From contig NZ_AZFT01000053.1 in NCBI RefSeq assembly GCF_001434405.1, forward strand, positions 784,294 to 848,293: a stretch of 64,000 bases of DNA, written 5' to 3'. The translations under genes and the position numbers were made by a program. The first letter of the stretch is position 1; the number at the start of each line of letters is the position of its first letter. Source of the DNA: Ligilactobacillus apodemi DSM 16634 = JCM 16172. Its GTDB lineage: Bacteria > Bacillota > Bacilli > Lactobacillales > Lactobacillaceae. This document shows, piece by piece, positions 54,124 through 63,748 of the stretch. The notes beneath the pieces were generated by a model. It did no database searches and had not been told where the DNA came from. It saw only the letters and a program-made list of their open reading frames with translations.

Positions 54124-54882
54124 TTACTCGTTTTCAGAGTCATCTTCAGCAAAACTTTGTTTATCAGCTTTGCTATCAGTTGAATCTGGGAAAATCACAA
54201 CTGTTTCAGCTTCTGATTCTTTTGGAGATTCAACTGCTTCACTGATTTGTGCACTTTCAGCAACATAAACATCATTGACGTCATCTTTATTGTTTGAAAA
54301 TGATTTTACTTCTTTTGCATTGGCTTTGTCAAGAGTATCATCGTGACGAATTGCATCTTGAATAGCTTCGTAACTTGTAGTTTCCCCTTGCTTCAAGATG
54401 TCATCCCATTCACTCCCCTTAACAACTTCAAGTTGAGATTCTAACATAACTTGTAATTTTTGGCGGAAGATCCGAGCTTGTTTGCGCAAATCATCAGTTT
54501 CTAACGCCAAACGTTTTGATTTCTTCGAAGCTTCATCAATAATATGACGTGACTTTTCATTAGCTTGGTCAATAATATCTTGACCTTGCTTTTGTGCTTC
54601 ACGATTGATGATCTCAGCTTCACGTTGTGAGTTTGCTTTAACTTTATCAGCTGCTTCTTGGGCAACAATGATCGATTGGTTCAACGAATCTTTCAAATCA
54701 TTAAAGTACTTCAACTTTTCTTGACTTTGTTTCAAACTTTCAGTTAAATGTGCGTTTTCCTTCAAAACAAGTTCGTAATCTTTAATAATTTGGTCTAAAA
54801 AATCATTGACTTCATCTTGATCATAACCACGTAATTTTGTATGGAATTCTTTATTATGAATATCTAAAGGGGTCAAAGCCAT
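54124..54882 (-). CDS. divIVA: DivIVA, cell division scaffold
   Basis: DivIVA is a coiled-coil protein that senses membrane curvature and recruits division and pole proteins. The 252-aa protein has the conserved membrane-binding N terminus (LTPLDIHNKEFHTKLRGYDQDEVNDFLDQIIKDYE) and a long coiled coil to about residue 160. An acidic, low-complexity tail ends in DSENE. I start at ATG 54882, 7 nt after GGAGGTG; a TTG two codons upstream overlaps that region. Last gene of the dcw cluster before ileS. Confidence 0.95.
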   Translation of the reverse strand: MALTPLDIHNKEFHTKLRGYDQDEVNDFLDQIIKDYELVLKENAHLTESLKQSQEKLKYFNDLKDSLNQSIIVAQEAADKVKANSQREAEIINREAQKQGQDIIDQANEKSRHIIDEASKKSKRLALETDDLRKQARIFRQKLQVMLESQLEVVKGSEWDDILKQGETTSYEAIQDAIRHDDTLDKANAKEVKSFSNNKDDVNDVYVAESAQISEAVESPKESEAETVVIFPDSTDSKADKQSFAEDDSENE

Positions 54883-54906
54883 CCCCAAACACCTCCAAAT
54901 TTAAAA

Positions 54907-55689
54907 TCATTTTCTAATCACTGCAACTTCTAAGCGTTGCTTCCCGCGTTTGGACATACCTAAAATATCTTGTAATTTAATCCGTCCAAAACCACGAACC
55001 GAAATAATATCCAACAACCCAACCTCAGTATCTGGCTTTTCGCTTACCATCCAGTTTAACTGAACTTTTTTAGCATTGATCAAATCTTTAACTCGTTTAC
55101 GCGAAATATTATAAACACCGGAAATAACGGTATCTATTCGCAACGAACTGACTGAGAGCGTTTCAATTTCCCAATCATTATGTTGACTCACCATCTCTGA
55201 AAGTTGTATTTTTTCAAGTCGAACGTTAGTTTTACCGATCCGTTCAACTTGCTGAACTAAGTAATCACTAATATTTTCTTGGACGATAATTTGCCAGTGG
55301 GTCAAATCAGTTATAATATCACCTAAAACATCACGCTCTAAACCACAATTAGCTAAAGTTCCTAAAACCTGACCATGGGTTAAGGTGACAAATTTGGTTG
55401 GATAGTTGATCTCCAGTAATTGTAACTCGAAATCAGCTAATGTCGGCTCATAATACGTTGGGTAAAAAAGGAGGCGTTTGCGTTCAGCCTCTTTTGTGCC
55501 CCCTTCTGCCATAACCTTGATCAAATCATCATCTTGAAGCAAAAATTGTGCAATATGTTGTTGTCTTGGATCTAAAAAGTGGGTCAAGACTGGGCGATAC
55601 TCAGCTTGAGCCTGGCTAATATAATCAGCCAAACTATCAATTACCGCCCGTTCTTCTGTTCTAAAATGTTGGTATACTTCCTTATTCAT
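54907..55689 (-). CDS. ylmH: YlmH, S4-domain RNA-binding protein
   Basis: YlmH is an RNA-binding protein encoded in the ylm region after ftsZ and recently tied to ribosome-associated quality control. The 260-aa protein starts with VYQHFRTEERAVIDSLADYISQA and has a middle domain with LLFYPTYYEP. The C-terminal S4 domain (about 183-240) reads LRIDTVISGVYNISRKRVKDLINAKKVQLN, then the end RGFGRIKLQDILGMSKRGK. GGGAGCATAATAAA precedes the ATG. Order sepF-ylmG-ylmH-divIVA is conserved. Confidence 0.93.
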   Translation of the reverse strand: MNKEVYQHFRTEERAVIDSLADYISQAQAEYRPVLTHFLDPRQQHIAQFLLQDDDLIKVMAEGGTKEAERKRLLFYPTYYEPTLADFELQLLEINYPTKFVTLTHGQVLGTLANCGLERDVLGDIITDLTHWQIIVQENISDYLVQQVERIGKTNVRLEKIQLSEMVSQHNDWEIETLSVSSLRIDTVISGVYNISRKRVKDLINAKKVQLNWMVSEKPDTEVGLLDIISVRGFGRIKLQDILGMSKRGKQRLEVAVIRK

Positions 55690-55707
55690 TTTATTATGCT
55701 CCCACGC

Positions 55708-55968
55708 TTAAAAGAGCAACAGACTTAACAACATGTAAACACCATTTCTAACAAACTGTAAAACGATTATCGCAACTACAGGTGCAAAACTTATTCCCGC
55801 AATTGGCGGAATAAAATCAAACAATTTCAAATATGGGTGGCATATTTTTATTAATAGTTGTCCCAATTGTGTTTGATATGCTCCTGGAAACCATGAAAGC
55901 AAGCAATAAGCTACGATAAGAAACGTATATAAACTAAACAAACCATTAATAATTCCTACTAATCCCAC
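55708..55968 (-). CDS. ylmG: YggT family membrane protein YlmG
   Basis: An 86-aa YggT-family membrane protein with two hydrophobic regions (about 9-28 and 60-84) around the signature WFPGAYQTQLGQLLIKICHPYLKLFD. It is associated with division gene clusters in Gram-positives and chloroplasts, and its exact role is unclear. The start is GTG 55968 after AAGGAGCCAGTTTAA, 13 bases after sepF. Confidence 0.92.
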   Translation of the reverse strand: MGLVGIINGLFSLYTFLIVAYCLLSWFPGAYQTQLGQLLIKICHPYLKLFDFIPPIAGISFAPVVAIIVLQFVRNGVYMLLSLLLF

Positions 55969-55981
55969 TTAAACTGGCTCC

Positions 55982-56416
55982 TTAATTATACTTATAATCA
56001 CCACTACGCATCGTATCTGTCAAACTTCCTTCAACTTCAAAATCATGTGGTGTACACAAGAAAATTTGTTCACCGATCCGTTGAATCTCACCATCCACAG
56101 CAAACACGACCCCTGAAAGAAAGTCAACGACTCGGTGAGCTTGTTCGTCATCGATTCGTTGGAAGTTGACTACGGCTGCTTGACCAGCCAACAAACGCGT
56201 TGCAATTGCCTTAACGTCAGAAAAAATTCGGGGCTCAAAGAGCATGATTTTTTTCTCGACTGGACGTCTATTATTATGCAATTCCATTACGCTACCTTCA
56301 TTTTTGGTTTCAACCGGCTTACGCTCTGGATATGTCTCTTCGTCTTGTTCTTCATCAAAACGATCAAAATCATCATCTGCACTAAAAAAGCCACTTAGCT
56401 TACTTGAAAATGACAT
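55982..56416 (-). CDS. sepF: SepF, FtsZ-bundling division protein
   Basis: SepF anchors and aligns FtsZ filaments at the membrane. The 144-aa protein has an N-terminal amphipathic membrane helix (MSFSSKLSGFFSADD), an acidic linker, and the C-terminal core (FEPRIFSDVKAIATRLLAGQAAVVNFQRIDDEQAHRVVDFLSGVVFAVDGEIQRIGEQIFLCTP) that polymerises and binds the FtsZ tail. GAGGGGGGATCGAG precedes the ATG. It lies 20 bases after ftsZ. With FtsA also present, this organism has both FtsZ anchors. Confidence 0.96.
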   Translation of the reverse strand: MSFSSKLSGFFSADDDFDRFDEEQDEETYPERKPVETKNEGSVMELHNNRRPVEKKIMLFEPRIFSDVKAIATRLLAGQAAVVNFQRIDDEQAHRVVDFLSGVVFAVDGEIQRIGEQIFLCTPHDFEVEGSLTDTMRSGDYKYN

Positions 56417-56436
56417 CTCGATCCCCCCTCTTTAGT

Positions 56437-57708
56437 TTAACGACGACGACGTGTGAAAAATGGTGGATTGTTTAAATCATCCTCATCGTTTGTTTGGTCA
56501 CTTGAAGAATTAGAACCAAAAACGTTAAAGTCCTTTTTTTCAACATTTTGGAACTCTGTTTCGCGTTGTTGAGCAGCTTTACGCGTACCATTGATTTGAC
56601 GAGAAAGATCCCAATCACCTAATGGATCAACATTTTGTGTTGTCGCTGATTGACCAGCCTGTGTCTTTTCTTGATTTACAGCTGGGTTTGTTGGGTTAGT
56701 AAAGTTTTGCTGAATGTTGCGTGCCTTTTGCGCACCTGTTTCAGCTTTCTTTTTATCGATCCCGGTTGCGATTACAGTTACGATCACATTATCTTCTAAA
56801 GATTCATTGATCGAAGTACCAAAGATAATGTTCACGTCACTTGTAGCAGCTTGCGAAACGATATCAGAAGCAGCTTGGGCTTCAAACAAACTCAAGTCTG
56901 GACCACCAGTAATATTTAGCAAGACTTGTTCTGCACCATCAATGGAAACTTCAAGTAATGGCGAAGAAATAGCTTTCTTAGTTGCTTCTTCCGTCCGGTT
57001 TTCACCGTTAGCAGAACCGATCCCCATCAAAGCTGAACCTTGATTTTGCATCACCGTCTTCACATCAGCAAAGTCCAAGTTAACGTAACCTGGTGAGGTG
57101 ATCAAATCCGAGATACCTTGCACACCTTGACGTAACACATTATCTGCTTCTTGGAAAGCTTGTAACATCGGTGTCTTTTTATCCACGATCTCAAGTAAAC
57201 GATTGTTAGCAATGATGACCAAAGTATCAACGTGTTCTTTCATCTTTGCCACACCTTCAGCAGCAAAACGAGCTCGCTTAGGTCCTTCAAAACTAAATGG
57301 ACGTGTTACGACCCCAACAGTCAAAGCGCCTTGTTCTTTTGCGATCTTAGCGATGATCGGAGCAGCACCAGTACCGGTACCACCACCCATACCAGCTGTC
57401 ACAAAAATCATATCAGCACCGCTTAACGCTTCAGCCAAAGCTTCTTCACTTTCTTGCGCAGCCTTGCTACCGATCTCTGGGTTAGCACCTGCACCAAGAC
57501 CACGAGTAAGTTTTGGTCCTAACTGAATTTTAGTTTCTGCGTTTGAATTTTTTAATGCTTGCACATCAGTGTTAGCAACAATAAATTCTACTCCTTTAAC
57601 ATCATCAGCGATCATTCGGTTGACCGCGTTACCACCAGCACCACCAACACCAATAACTTTAATCGTGGCGCCTTGTTGCAGTTGATCTGCATCTAATGAA
57701 AATTCCAT
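56437..57708 (-). CDS. ftsZ: Cell division GTPase FtsZ
   Basis: FtsZ is the tubulin-like GTPase that forms the division ring. The 423-aa protein has the nucleotide motifs [17 protein letters not shown] and [12 protein letters not shown], the synergy loop with [11 protein letters not shown], and a long variable linker. The C-terminal peptide [14 protein letters not shown] carries the FtsA/SepF-binding site. I start at ATG 57708 (MEFSLDADQ), preceded by GGAGGAATTAGGT; the ATG at 57723 lies too close to its AGGAG. It is in the dcw run between ftsA (27 bases upstream) and sepF. Confidence 0.98.
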   Translation of the reverse strand: MEFSLDADQLQQGATIKVIGVGGAGGNAVNRMIADDVKGVEFIVANTDVQALKNSNAETKIQLGPKLTRGLGAGANPEIGSKAAQESEEALAEALSGADMIFVTAGMGGGTGTGAAPIIAKIAKEQGALTVGVVTRPFSFEGPKRARFAAEGVAKMKEHVDTLVIIANNRLLEIVDKKTPMLQAFQEADNVLRQGVQGISDLITSPGYVNLDFADVKTVMQNQGSALMGIGSANGENRTEEATKKAISSPLLEVSIDGAEQVLLNITGGPDLSLFEAQAASDIVSQAATSDVNIIFGTSINESLEDNVIVTVIATGIDKKKAETGAQKARNIQQNFTNPTNPAVNQEKTQAGQSATTQNVDPLGDWDLSRQINGTRKAAQQRETEFQNVEKKDFNVFGSNSSSDQTNDEDDLNNPPFFTRRRR

Positions 57709-57734
57709 ACCTAATTCCTCCATCTCCTAATCTC

Positions 57735-59105
57735 TTAATCAAATAAACTATTGATCATTGCTTTGAAGCGCTCCATTCCCCGAGGCTTACCATCGTTATT
57801 TTTTTTGTTCTTCTTTTTCTTAGGATTTTCTTCAACTTCAACAAATTCATCATCAGTTTCAAATTCATCGTCTTGAGTTATATATTCCTCATCATTATCA
57901 TCAAAATCGTGTGTTTGTTCAACTAATAACTCTTTTCCTTCAAGCGTTCGTCTCACGATCAAATCGATCTCGTTTTCTTGAGTTACATATTCTACTAACC
58001 CGATAACCTGTGCAAATGACGGAATCCGTAAGTTCATTTCTTGGGGGATATAGATATTAACGTTGACCCCAAAAATATTTTGTGCCAATTCTTTTACGCC
58101 TGGCAAGGCAGCTAAACCACCAGTTAAAATAATTCCACCAGGTAGCTGTAAAGCATTTATACGTTCAAGATCAGCTTTTAATTTGCCAAAAATTTGTTGT
58201 AATCTTGCTTCGATGATCTGTGCCAAATATTCTTCGGTGATCATTTCTGGATCTTGTTGACCAACAACGTTTACTGGAAAAGTGTCTTCGCTTGAAGCAA
58301 GCGTTACATCTGCATATCCATAGTTACGTTTCAAGATTTCAGCATTTTCAATTGATGTATTCAAAACAATCGAAATATCGCGTGTCACATAGTCGCCACC
58401 CTCTTGGTCAACGTATGTATACTTCAATTGGTAGTCGTGTACGACTGCAGCGGTCGTTTGTCCACCGCCTAAATCGATCAAAATAGCGCCAAAATCTTTT
58501 TCACCGTCGCTCAAGGCAACTTGCGAAAGTGCAAGTGGTGCTACGATCATATCCCTAACTTTCAAACCTGCACGTTCAATACATTTACGCGTATTGTGTA
58601 AAATGGTTTTAGGACCAGTATACATCACGCCTTGCATTTCTAGGCGAACACCGACCATGCCCCGCGGATCTTGGATCCCATCAAAACCATCGACGATAAA
58701 TTCATCCGGTACAATATCGATCACATCACGTTCTGGTGGTAAATTTTGGACCAATGCAGCTTCGGTTACACGTTTCACATCAAAATCGTTGATCTCTTTT
58801 GAATTTCCATCCTCATTTCCAATAGCGATCATTCCTTTGCATCGCTCTATTTGAAGCATATTGGCTGGAACACCAACACTTACTTCTGAAATTTGGATAT
58901 TTGCTTTTTCTTCAGCTTGTTTTACTGCTTCTTTTATCGCCTTAACAACTTGGTCAATATCGACGATCACTCCACGATTGAGCCCGGCAGAACGTGTATT
59001 GCCGTAACCAATAATGTTGATCTGGTCTTTGAGATACTCAGCTATTATGACTTTGATCGAAGTCGTACCGATGTCGATACCAACATAGATACTAGAGTTT
59101 CCCAT
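57735..59105 (-). CDS. ftsA: Cell division protein FtsA
   Basis: FtsA is an actin-like ATPase that tethers FtsZ to the membrane. The 456-aa protein has the phosphate 1 motif IYVGIDIGTTSIKVII, the SHS2 (1C) domain, the phosphate 2 motif AILIDLGGGQTTAAVV and the adenosine motif GIILTGGLAALPGV. An acidic linker (EYITQDDEFETDDEFVEVEE) leads to a C-terminal amphipathic helix (GMERFKAMINSLFD). The acidic linker is longer than in E. coli. AAGGGAGGCAAATCG precedes the ATG. A promoter lies upstream of ftsA, so ftsA-ftsZ can be made apart from the murein genes. Confidence 0.97.
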   Translation of the reverse strand: MGNSSIYVGIDIGTTSIKVIIAEYLKDQINIIGYGNTRSAGLNRGVIVDIDQVVKAIKEAVKQAEEKANIQISEVSVGVPANMLQIERCKGMIAIGNEDGNSKEINDFDVKRVTEAALVQNLPPERDVIDIVPDEFIVDGFDGIQDPRGMVGVRLEMQGVMYTGPKTILHNTRKCIERAGLKVRDMIVAPLALSQVALSDGEKDFGAILIDLGGGQTTAAVVHDYQLKYTYVDQEGGDYVTRDISIVLNTSIENAEILKRNYGYADVTLASSEDTFPVNVVGQQDPEMITEEYLAQIIEARLQQIFGKLKADLERINALQLPGGIILTGGLAALPGVKELAQNIFGVNVNIYIPQEMNLRIPSFAQVIGLVEYVTQENEIDLIVRRTLEGKELLVEQTHDFDDNDEEYITQDDEFETDDEFVEVEENPKKKKNKKNNDGKPRGMERFKAMINSLFD

Positions 59106-59169
59106 CGATTTGCCTCCCTTATGATTTTAATAATGCTCTCATAGTTTATTATTTAAATTCAATAGCTTA

Positions 59170-59207
59170 ATTCTACCACACTTATATGATTGTTGGCTAC
59201 TTGTCAA
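59170..59207 (-). promoter_or_regulatory. ftsA promoter region
   Basis: -35 TTGACA (59207-59202) with TATAAG (59186-59181) at 15 nt, or an extended TGG-TAGAAT (59178-59170). It gives the ftsAZ genes a promoter after divIB. Confidence 0.5.
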
Positions 59208-59258
59208 CCCCCCATTAATTGAATTTTTAGCACACAACTTTTTAGTTAATTCTAATTC

Positions 59259-60098
59259 TTAATTGTATGGGTAGGAATATGCACCAACTTCAAGATCCAC
59301 GACCCCTTTTTGGTCCATGTTGGCGGTTATCTTAGGATAGTAAGCCATTTTCTTAGCTAAGTTCGTTAAATCACCGATTACTTCGTTCCCATCGTTCATG
59401 TAGATCTTAACTCGGTTAGGATTTACTTTTGTAGGACTATAGTGAATCTCAGAAACTGATTTACGCAAACTCGTTGAAAGTTCCCCTAACTGTTCAACCG
59501 CCAATTTTAATTTCTTTTGATTCTTAAAATTATAAAAGACTGGGTAACTACCAGTTACATTGTCTACCCCAACTGATAGTGTTTGACCGGTAGAACTCAA
59601 GCGATAATACTTTTTATCACGATAAACGTAACCAACAGTAGCGTATTCTTTAATATCGATCACGATCTTGTTGATATTTACATACCTTAAAGTTGCCGTT
59701 TTAACTAAGCCAACATTGTTTTCGATTTTTTGTTCGATTTTATCCGCACTGAACCAAGTTACAAAAAGAGACTCATAATAATGTAGCCCACTCGCCTTAA
59801 TGACTGCTGTGCGCAAAGGTTTATCAGTTGAATTAACGGTAACTGAACTGACACGACTAATCGGTAAGATCAAGACTAAGGTAACTAATGTCATGACCGA
59901 GAAAAAAATCAACGGGAAAAGGGCTTGTTGACGTAAAGCTTTTTTTCTTTGCTCTGTCAATTTTATGAGCTTCCCATCAAATAGATCAGTTTGTTTTTTA
60001 GGCTTTTCTTTCTTACGAATCGCTTGTTGCTCTAACCAAGGTTGGAGTTTTTTATTTTGAACAGTACGCTTTTTTTTCCAAAACTTTATGATCTTCAA
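59259..60098 (-). CDS. divIB: Cell division protein DivIB/FtsQ
   Basis: DivIB is a bitopic division protein that works with FtsL and DivIC to control septal synthases. The 279-aa protein has a basic cytoplasmic part (about 1-55), one membrane helix (about 57-78; LFPLIFFSVMTLVTLVLILPI), a POTRA domain starting at VSSVTVNSTDKPLRTAVIKASGLHYYESLF, and a beta domain (VVDLEVGAYSYPYN at the end). The only start codon in frame after the upstream stop is TTG 60098. Its leader is closely related to that of ftsW. Order murG-divIB-ftsA-ftsZ is standard for Firmicutes. Confidence 0.93.
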   Translation of the reverse strand: MKIIKFWKKKRTVQNKKLQPWLEQQAIRKKEKPKKQTDLFDGKLIKLTEQRKKALRQQALFPLIFFSVMTLVTLVLILPISRVSSVTVNSTDKPLRTAVIKASGLHYYESLFVTWFSADKIEQKIENNVGLVKTATLRYVNINKIVIDIKEYATVGYVYRDKKYYRLSSTGQTLSVGVDNVTGSYPVFYNFKNQKKLKLAVEQLGELSTSLRKSVSEIHYSPTKVNPNRVKIYMNDGNEVIGDLTNLAKKMAYYPKITANMDQKGVVDLEVGAYSYPYN

Positions 60099-60250
60099 GC
60101 CTGCTATATAAAATGCGAGCGGGTCATTTTAACCTGCGAAAGAAATATAGTTTTTCCTTTCCAAAATTTAGTTATCTGCTGAACTAAGCTTTGCGCTTAT
60201 GATTTCTGATATCAGTCTCACATTTTTACCTTTCGAACTGATATAAAAGA
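60099..60250 (-). promoter_or_regulatory. Structured divIB leader with upstream ORF
   Basis: Element A: a perfect 8-bp stem (60244-60237 with 60216-60209) closes a 20-nt loop identical at 17 of 20 positions to the ftsW leader loop, including GAAAGG, AAAAATGTG. A 17-codon ORF can start at its GTG (60221) and ends at TAA 60168. Element B: CAAAGCTTAGTT (60193-60182) pairs with AACTAAATTTTG (60173-60162), 11 of 12 positions. Element C: SD GGAAAGGA (60162-60155), AAAA, then CTATAT (60150-60145) with ATATAG (60109-60104), then CAGGC and TTG 60098. Linear SD spacing is 56 nt; folded spacing 9 nt. Confidence 0.65.
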
Positions 60251-60266
60251 GGCAAGGGGCCAGCTC

Positions 60267-61361
60267 TTAGCCTTCAAGCAACTCATTTATGACCTTGATC
60301 AAGCGGTCCGCTGCATCTGGCACACCAGCTTTTTTAGCATTTTGTGCCATTTGTGCTTGCTTTTTAGGATCAGCTAACATTACTTGAATATTGTCAAATA
60401 ATGTTTCTGCGTTCAAACCACTTTCCTTGATCATTAAGGCGGCCTCTTTGTTAACTAGGCTTTGAGCATTTTTAGTTTGATGATCGTGTGTCACATACGG
60501 ACTAGGGATCAAGATCGCCGGAATACCTAAAGCAGTTATTTCAGCCAAACTAGTTGCGCCAGCCCGTCCTACAATAACAGTGATCTCAGGTAAGATCGAA
60601 GGCATATCCGCAATGTAAGGTTCGATCACGACGTTTTCTGGCAAATCCTTTGCCAATGGATCTTTCATGATCTCATCGTAATGAACTCGGCCAGTTACAA
60701 ATAACACTTGATATGGTTGGCCTTTGAACTTTTTGATTGCAGCTAAGCTAGCCCGATTGATCCCTAAAGCTCCACGCGAACCACCAAAAATCAAAACGGT
60801 TGGACGTTTGGGGTCAAGATGATACTCTTTTAAGCGTCCACTCTTTTTCATCTTTGCTACTTGTTGTGCTCGTGGATTACCAGTAAAGACAACTTTTTTC
60901 GCTGGAAATTCGCTTGCGACATCATCAAAGCAGATTCCGATCTTATCCACAAAGTGACTCAAGAACTTATTTGTCACCCCAGCAACGCTATTTTGTTCAT
61001 GGATGATCGTTTTTACCTTCAATCTTGAAGCTGCATAAACAACTGAGCCACAAACATATCCACCCGTACCAATAACAACATCTGGGTTAAATTCACGAAT
61101 GATTTTTTTTGAGTCTTCAACACTCTTCAAGAAAAGATAGACCGTTTTAAAGTTTTCAAATGAAAGTGACCGTTTAAATCCTTGGATCTCGATCGTCTTA
61201 AACGGGATCCCTGCGTTAGGAACGATTTTACTTTCTAGCCCTTTTTTAGTACCAACATACAAAACCTCAGTGTCAGGTTGTTGTTGCTTTATCGCTTCAA
61301 TGAGCGCAAGTGCCGGATAGATGTGACCACCCGTACCGCCCCCTGATACTAATAATCTCAT
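60267..61361 (-). CDS. murG: UDP-GlcNAc:undecaprenyl-pyrophosphoryl-MurNAc-pentapeptide transferase MurG
   Basis: MurG makes lipid II from lipid I at the inner face of the membrane. The 364-aa GT-B enzyme has [16 protein letters not shown] (G loop 1), TGGYVCGSV (G loop 2), [13 protein letters not shown] (G loop 3) and the C-terminal [35 protein letters not shown], which binds UDP-GlcNAc. GAGGAAAAGTAAGT precedes the ATG. It directly follows murD (2 bases) in the dcw operon; a 168-base gap to divIB holds the divIB leader. Confidence 0.97.
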   Translation of the reverse strand: MRLLVSGGGTGGHIYPALALIEAIKQQQPDTEVLYVGTKKGLESKIVPNAGIPFKTIEIQGFKRSLSFENFKTVYLFLKSVEDSKKIIREFNPDVVIGTGGYVCGSVVYAASRLKVKTIIHEQNSVAGVTNKFLSHFVDKIGICFDDVASEFPAKKVVFTGNPRAQQVAKMKKSGRLKEYHLDPKRPTVLIFGGSRGALGINRASLAAIKKFKGQPYQVLFVTGRVHYDEIMKDPLAKDLPENVVIEPYIADMPSILPEITVIVGRAGATSLAEITALGIPAILIPSPYVTHDHQTKNAQSLVNKEAALMIKESGLNAETLFDNIQVMLADPKKQAQMAQNAKKAGVPDAADRLIKVINELLEG

Positions 61362-61363
61362 AC

Positions 61364-62734
61364 TTACTTTTCCTCTTTTTCTAATTTTTCGACCGCTTCA
61401 ATAAATTTATCGCCACGTTCTTCAAAAGTTTTCCATTGATCCCAACTAGCACATGCGGGTGATAATAAGATCGTGTCACCAGGTTGGCTAGCTTGATATG
61501 CTAACGGTACTGCATCAACAACATTATTAGCTTCAATGATCATTTCTACGCCGGCTGCTTTAGCCGCATCTTTTAACAATTCTTTTGTTTCGCCAAATAA
61601 AACAACCGCATGAACATTTTTTTGCAAATAAGGGATCAAGCGTTCAAACGTAAAGCCACGGTCTAACCCCCCAGCTAATAAAACGATTGGAGTATTAAAA
61701 CCAGCTAATGCTTTTTCAGTTGCTTCAATGTTAGTTGCTTTTGAATCGTTATAGAATTTACGATCATTAAACGTTGTTACATATTGTGTCCGGTGTCTTA
61801 CACCAGAAAATGTAGTCAACACTTCTACGATCGCTTCGTTTGAAATACCTTCAATTTTTGCTACTGCAATTGCAGCCAAAGCATTTTCCAGGTTATGTGT
61901 CCCAGGTACTTTGATGTCAGCTGCATCCATAATTTTTTCGTCTTTAAAATAAAGTAAACCGTTAAGCTCATAGGCTCCTTCTTTAGTAAAGGCCGTGCGT
62001 GAAAATGGCACGATCTTAGCCTTAGCTTGTTGGCTTAAATTGCGCCACTCTTCGTCATCATAGTTAACTACAAAATAATCAGCTTCAGTTTGGTTTTTCA
62101 AAATTCTCAACTTAGCTTTGATATAATTTTCACGCGAACCATGATAATCAGTATGAGCTTCATAAATATTAGTCAACACAGCGATCTTGGGATGGAGTTC
62201 CGTGATCCCCATCAATTGGAAACTCGAAAGTTCCATGACCAAAGTATCGTTTGCCGTTGCTTTTTTAGCAGTTTCTGTCGCTGGGATCCCAATGTTACCA
62301 CAAGGATAAGCTTTGGCATTTTTAGCATTTTGATTAAGCATTAATGCGATCAAAGTCGTAGTTGTCGTTTTACCATTAGTACCGGTCACACCTACAAGCT
62401 GTGCATCTGAAATTTCATAGGCTAATTCTGGTTCAGTAATGATCGTTAAGCCTAGCTCCTGTGCGCGTGCGATCAACGGATTACTATACGGGATCCCAGG
62501 ATTTTTCACGATCAGTTCTGCATCGTCCAATAAACTCAAAGGATGCGAGCCTACCACAACTTTGATACCATCATTTTCTAAATCTGCTACTACTTGCTTA
62601 TCTTGGGGTACATTTTTGTCATTAATTGTAACATCTGCACCTAATTCTTTTAAAAGATATGCTGCATGGATCCCACTTTTGCCTAAACCCACAACCAAAA
62701 CATGTTTATTTTGATACTTAACTACATTTTTCAT
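61364..62734 (-). CDS. murD: UDP-N-acetylmuramoyl-L-alanine--D-glutamate ligase MurD
   Basis: MurD adds D-Glu to UDP-MurNAc-L-Ala. The 456-aa protein has the N-terminal UDP-binding fold ([17 protein letters not shown]), the ATP motif [19 protein letters not shown], the carbamoylated-Lys region and [11 protein letters not shown]. The C-terminal domain has [16 protein letters not shown] and [20 protein letters not shown], which are MurD-specific. TTAAGGAAGTCTTTAAT precedes the ATG. Encoded between mraY (18 bases upstream) and murG. Confidence 0.98.
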   Translation of the reverse strand: MKNVVKYQNKHVLVVGLGKSGIHAAYLLKELGADVTINDKNVPQDKQVVADLENDGIKVVVGSHPLSLLDDAELIVKNPGIPYSNPLIARAQELGLTIITEPELAYEISDAQLVGVTGTNGKTTTTTLIALMLNQNAKNAKAYPCGNIGIPATETAKKATANDTLVMELSSFQLMGITELHPKIAVLTNIYEAHTDYHGSRENYIKAKLRILKNQTEADYFVVNYDDEEWRNLSQQAKAKIVPFSRTAFTKEGAYELNGLLYFKDEKIMDAADIKVPGTHNLENALAAIAVAKIEGISNEAIVEVLTTFSGVRHRTQYVTTFNDRKFYNDSKATNIEATEKALAGFNTPIVLLAGGLDRGFTFERLIPYLQKNVHAVVLFGETKELLKDAAKAAGVEMIIEANNVVDAVPLAYQASQPGDTILLSPACASWDQWKTFEERGDKFIEAVEKLEKEEK

Positions 62735-62752
62735 ATTAAAGACTTCCTTAAA

Positions 62753-63715
62753 TTAAACTATTGCCACTACTGCAATAATAGCTGCAACTAAACCAATTGC
62801 CCAAAATGTTAAATCAATGCGCCATTCACTCCAACCTGATTTTTCAAAATGATGATGGATCGGACTCATCTTAAAAATACGTTTACCGGTCAGTTTGAAC
62901 GAAGTAACTTGCAAAATAACACTGGCAGTTTCAATTACAAAAATGATCCCGATCACAAGTAAGGATAATTCATGGCGCACTAGGATCGAAACAGCGGCTA
63001 AGCCACCACCTAAAGCTAATGAACCGGTATCCCCCATGAAAATTTTCGCTGGTTTATGGTTGAAACCTAAAAAGGCGATCAAAGCACCAATAACAGCTAA
63101 ACAAAAGATCAAGACATCATATTGAACCTGATGATATGCAATGATCGCATAAGCACCATATGCAATGATCGCTTGGCCTGAAACTAATCCATCTAAGCCA
63201 TCAGTTAAATTGACCGCATTGGAAAAGCCGACCAACCAAAAGAGTACAAATAAAATATAAAGTGTACCTAATCGAATATCATGCCCAAAAAATGTGAGTG
63301 AAAATGGGAGACCTTCATGCATATAAACAATTAAAAAGATCACCCCACCTAAAATTTGTCCCAACAATTTTTGCAACGGAGTCAAGCCTTCATTTTGTTT
63401 TCTCCATAGTTTGATCGAATCATCAAAAAAGCCTAAAAAACCATAAAGTAACAAGATGAAGTCTAAAACTAAGATCTTTGGTCCTAAATCATGCAACCAA
63501 ATTGGGACCCAGATCCCCGTAATGATGATCGCCAAGTTAAAAACAAAACCACCCATCGTCGGGGTCCCGGCTTTTGCTTTATGCCAGGTAGGTCCATCTT
63601 CACGGATCATTTGCCCTTGATTTTTTTTATGTGCATAGCTGATAAATACCGGTGTAAATAAAGCAGTTAGGATTAAACTACTGATCACCGGGATCAACAT
63701 TTGAAAAACAGTCAT
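62753..63715 (-). CDS. mraY: Phospho-MurNAc-pentapeptide transferase MraY
   Basis: MraY makes lipid I by moving phospho-MurNAc-pentapeptide onto undecaprenyl phosphate. The 320-aa protein has about ten membrane helices and the conserved cytoplasmic motifs: GTPTMGG near the N terminus, [17 protein letters not shown] with the catalytic Asp pair, [24 protein letters not shown] and the His loop [34 protein letters not shown] precedes the ATG. It follows pbp2B by 33 bases. Confidence 0.98.
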   Translation of the reverse strand: MTVFQMLIPVISSLILTALFTPVFISYAHKKNQGQMIREDGPTWHKAKAGTPTMGGFVFNLAIIITGIWVPIWLHDLGPKILVLDFILLLYGFLGFFDDSIKLWRKQNEGLTPLQKLLGQILGGVIFLIVYMHEGLPFSLTFFGHDIRLGTLYILFVLFWLVGFSNAVNLTDGLDGLVSGQAIIAYGAYAIIAYHQVQYDVLIFCLAVIGALIAFLGFNHKPAKIFMGDTGSLALGGGLAAVSILVRHELSLLVIGIIFVIETASVILQVTSFKLTGKRIFKMSPIHHHFEKSGWSEWRIDLTFWAIGLVAAIIAVVAIV

Positions 63716-63748
63716 TATATTTTTCCTTCCTCTTTTTTTACTACCATT

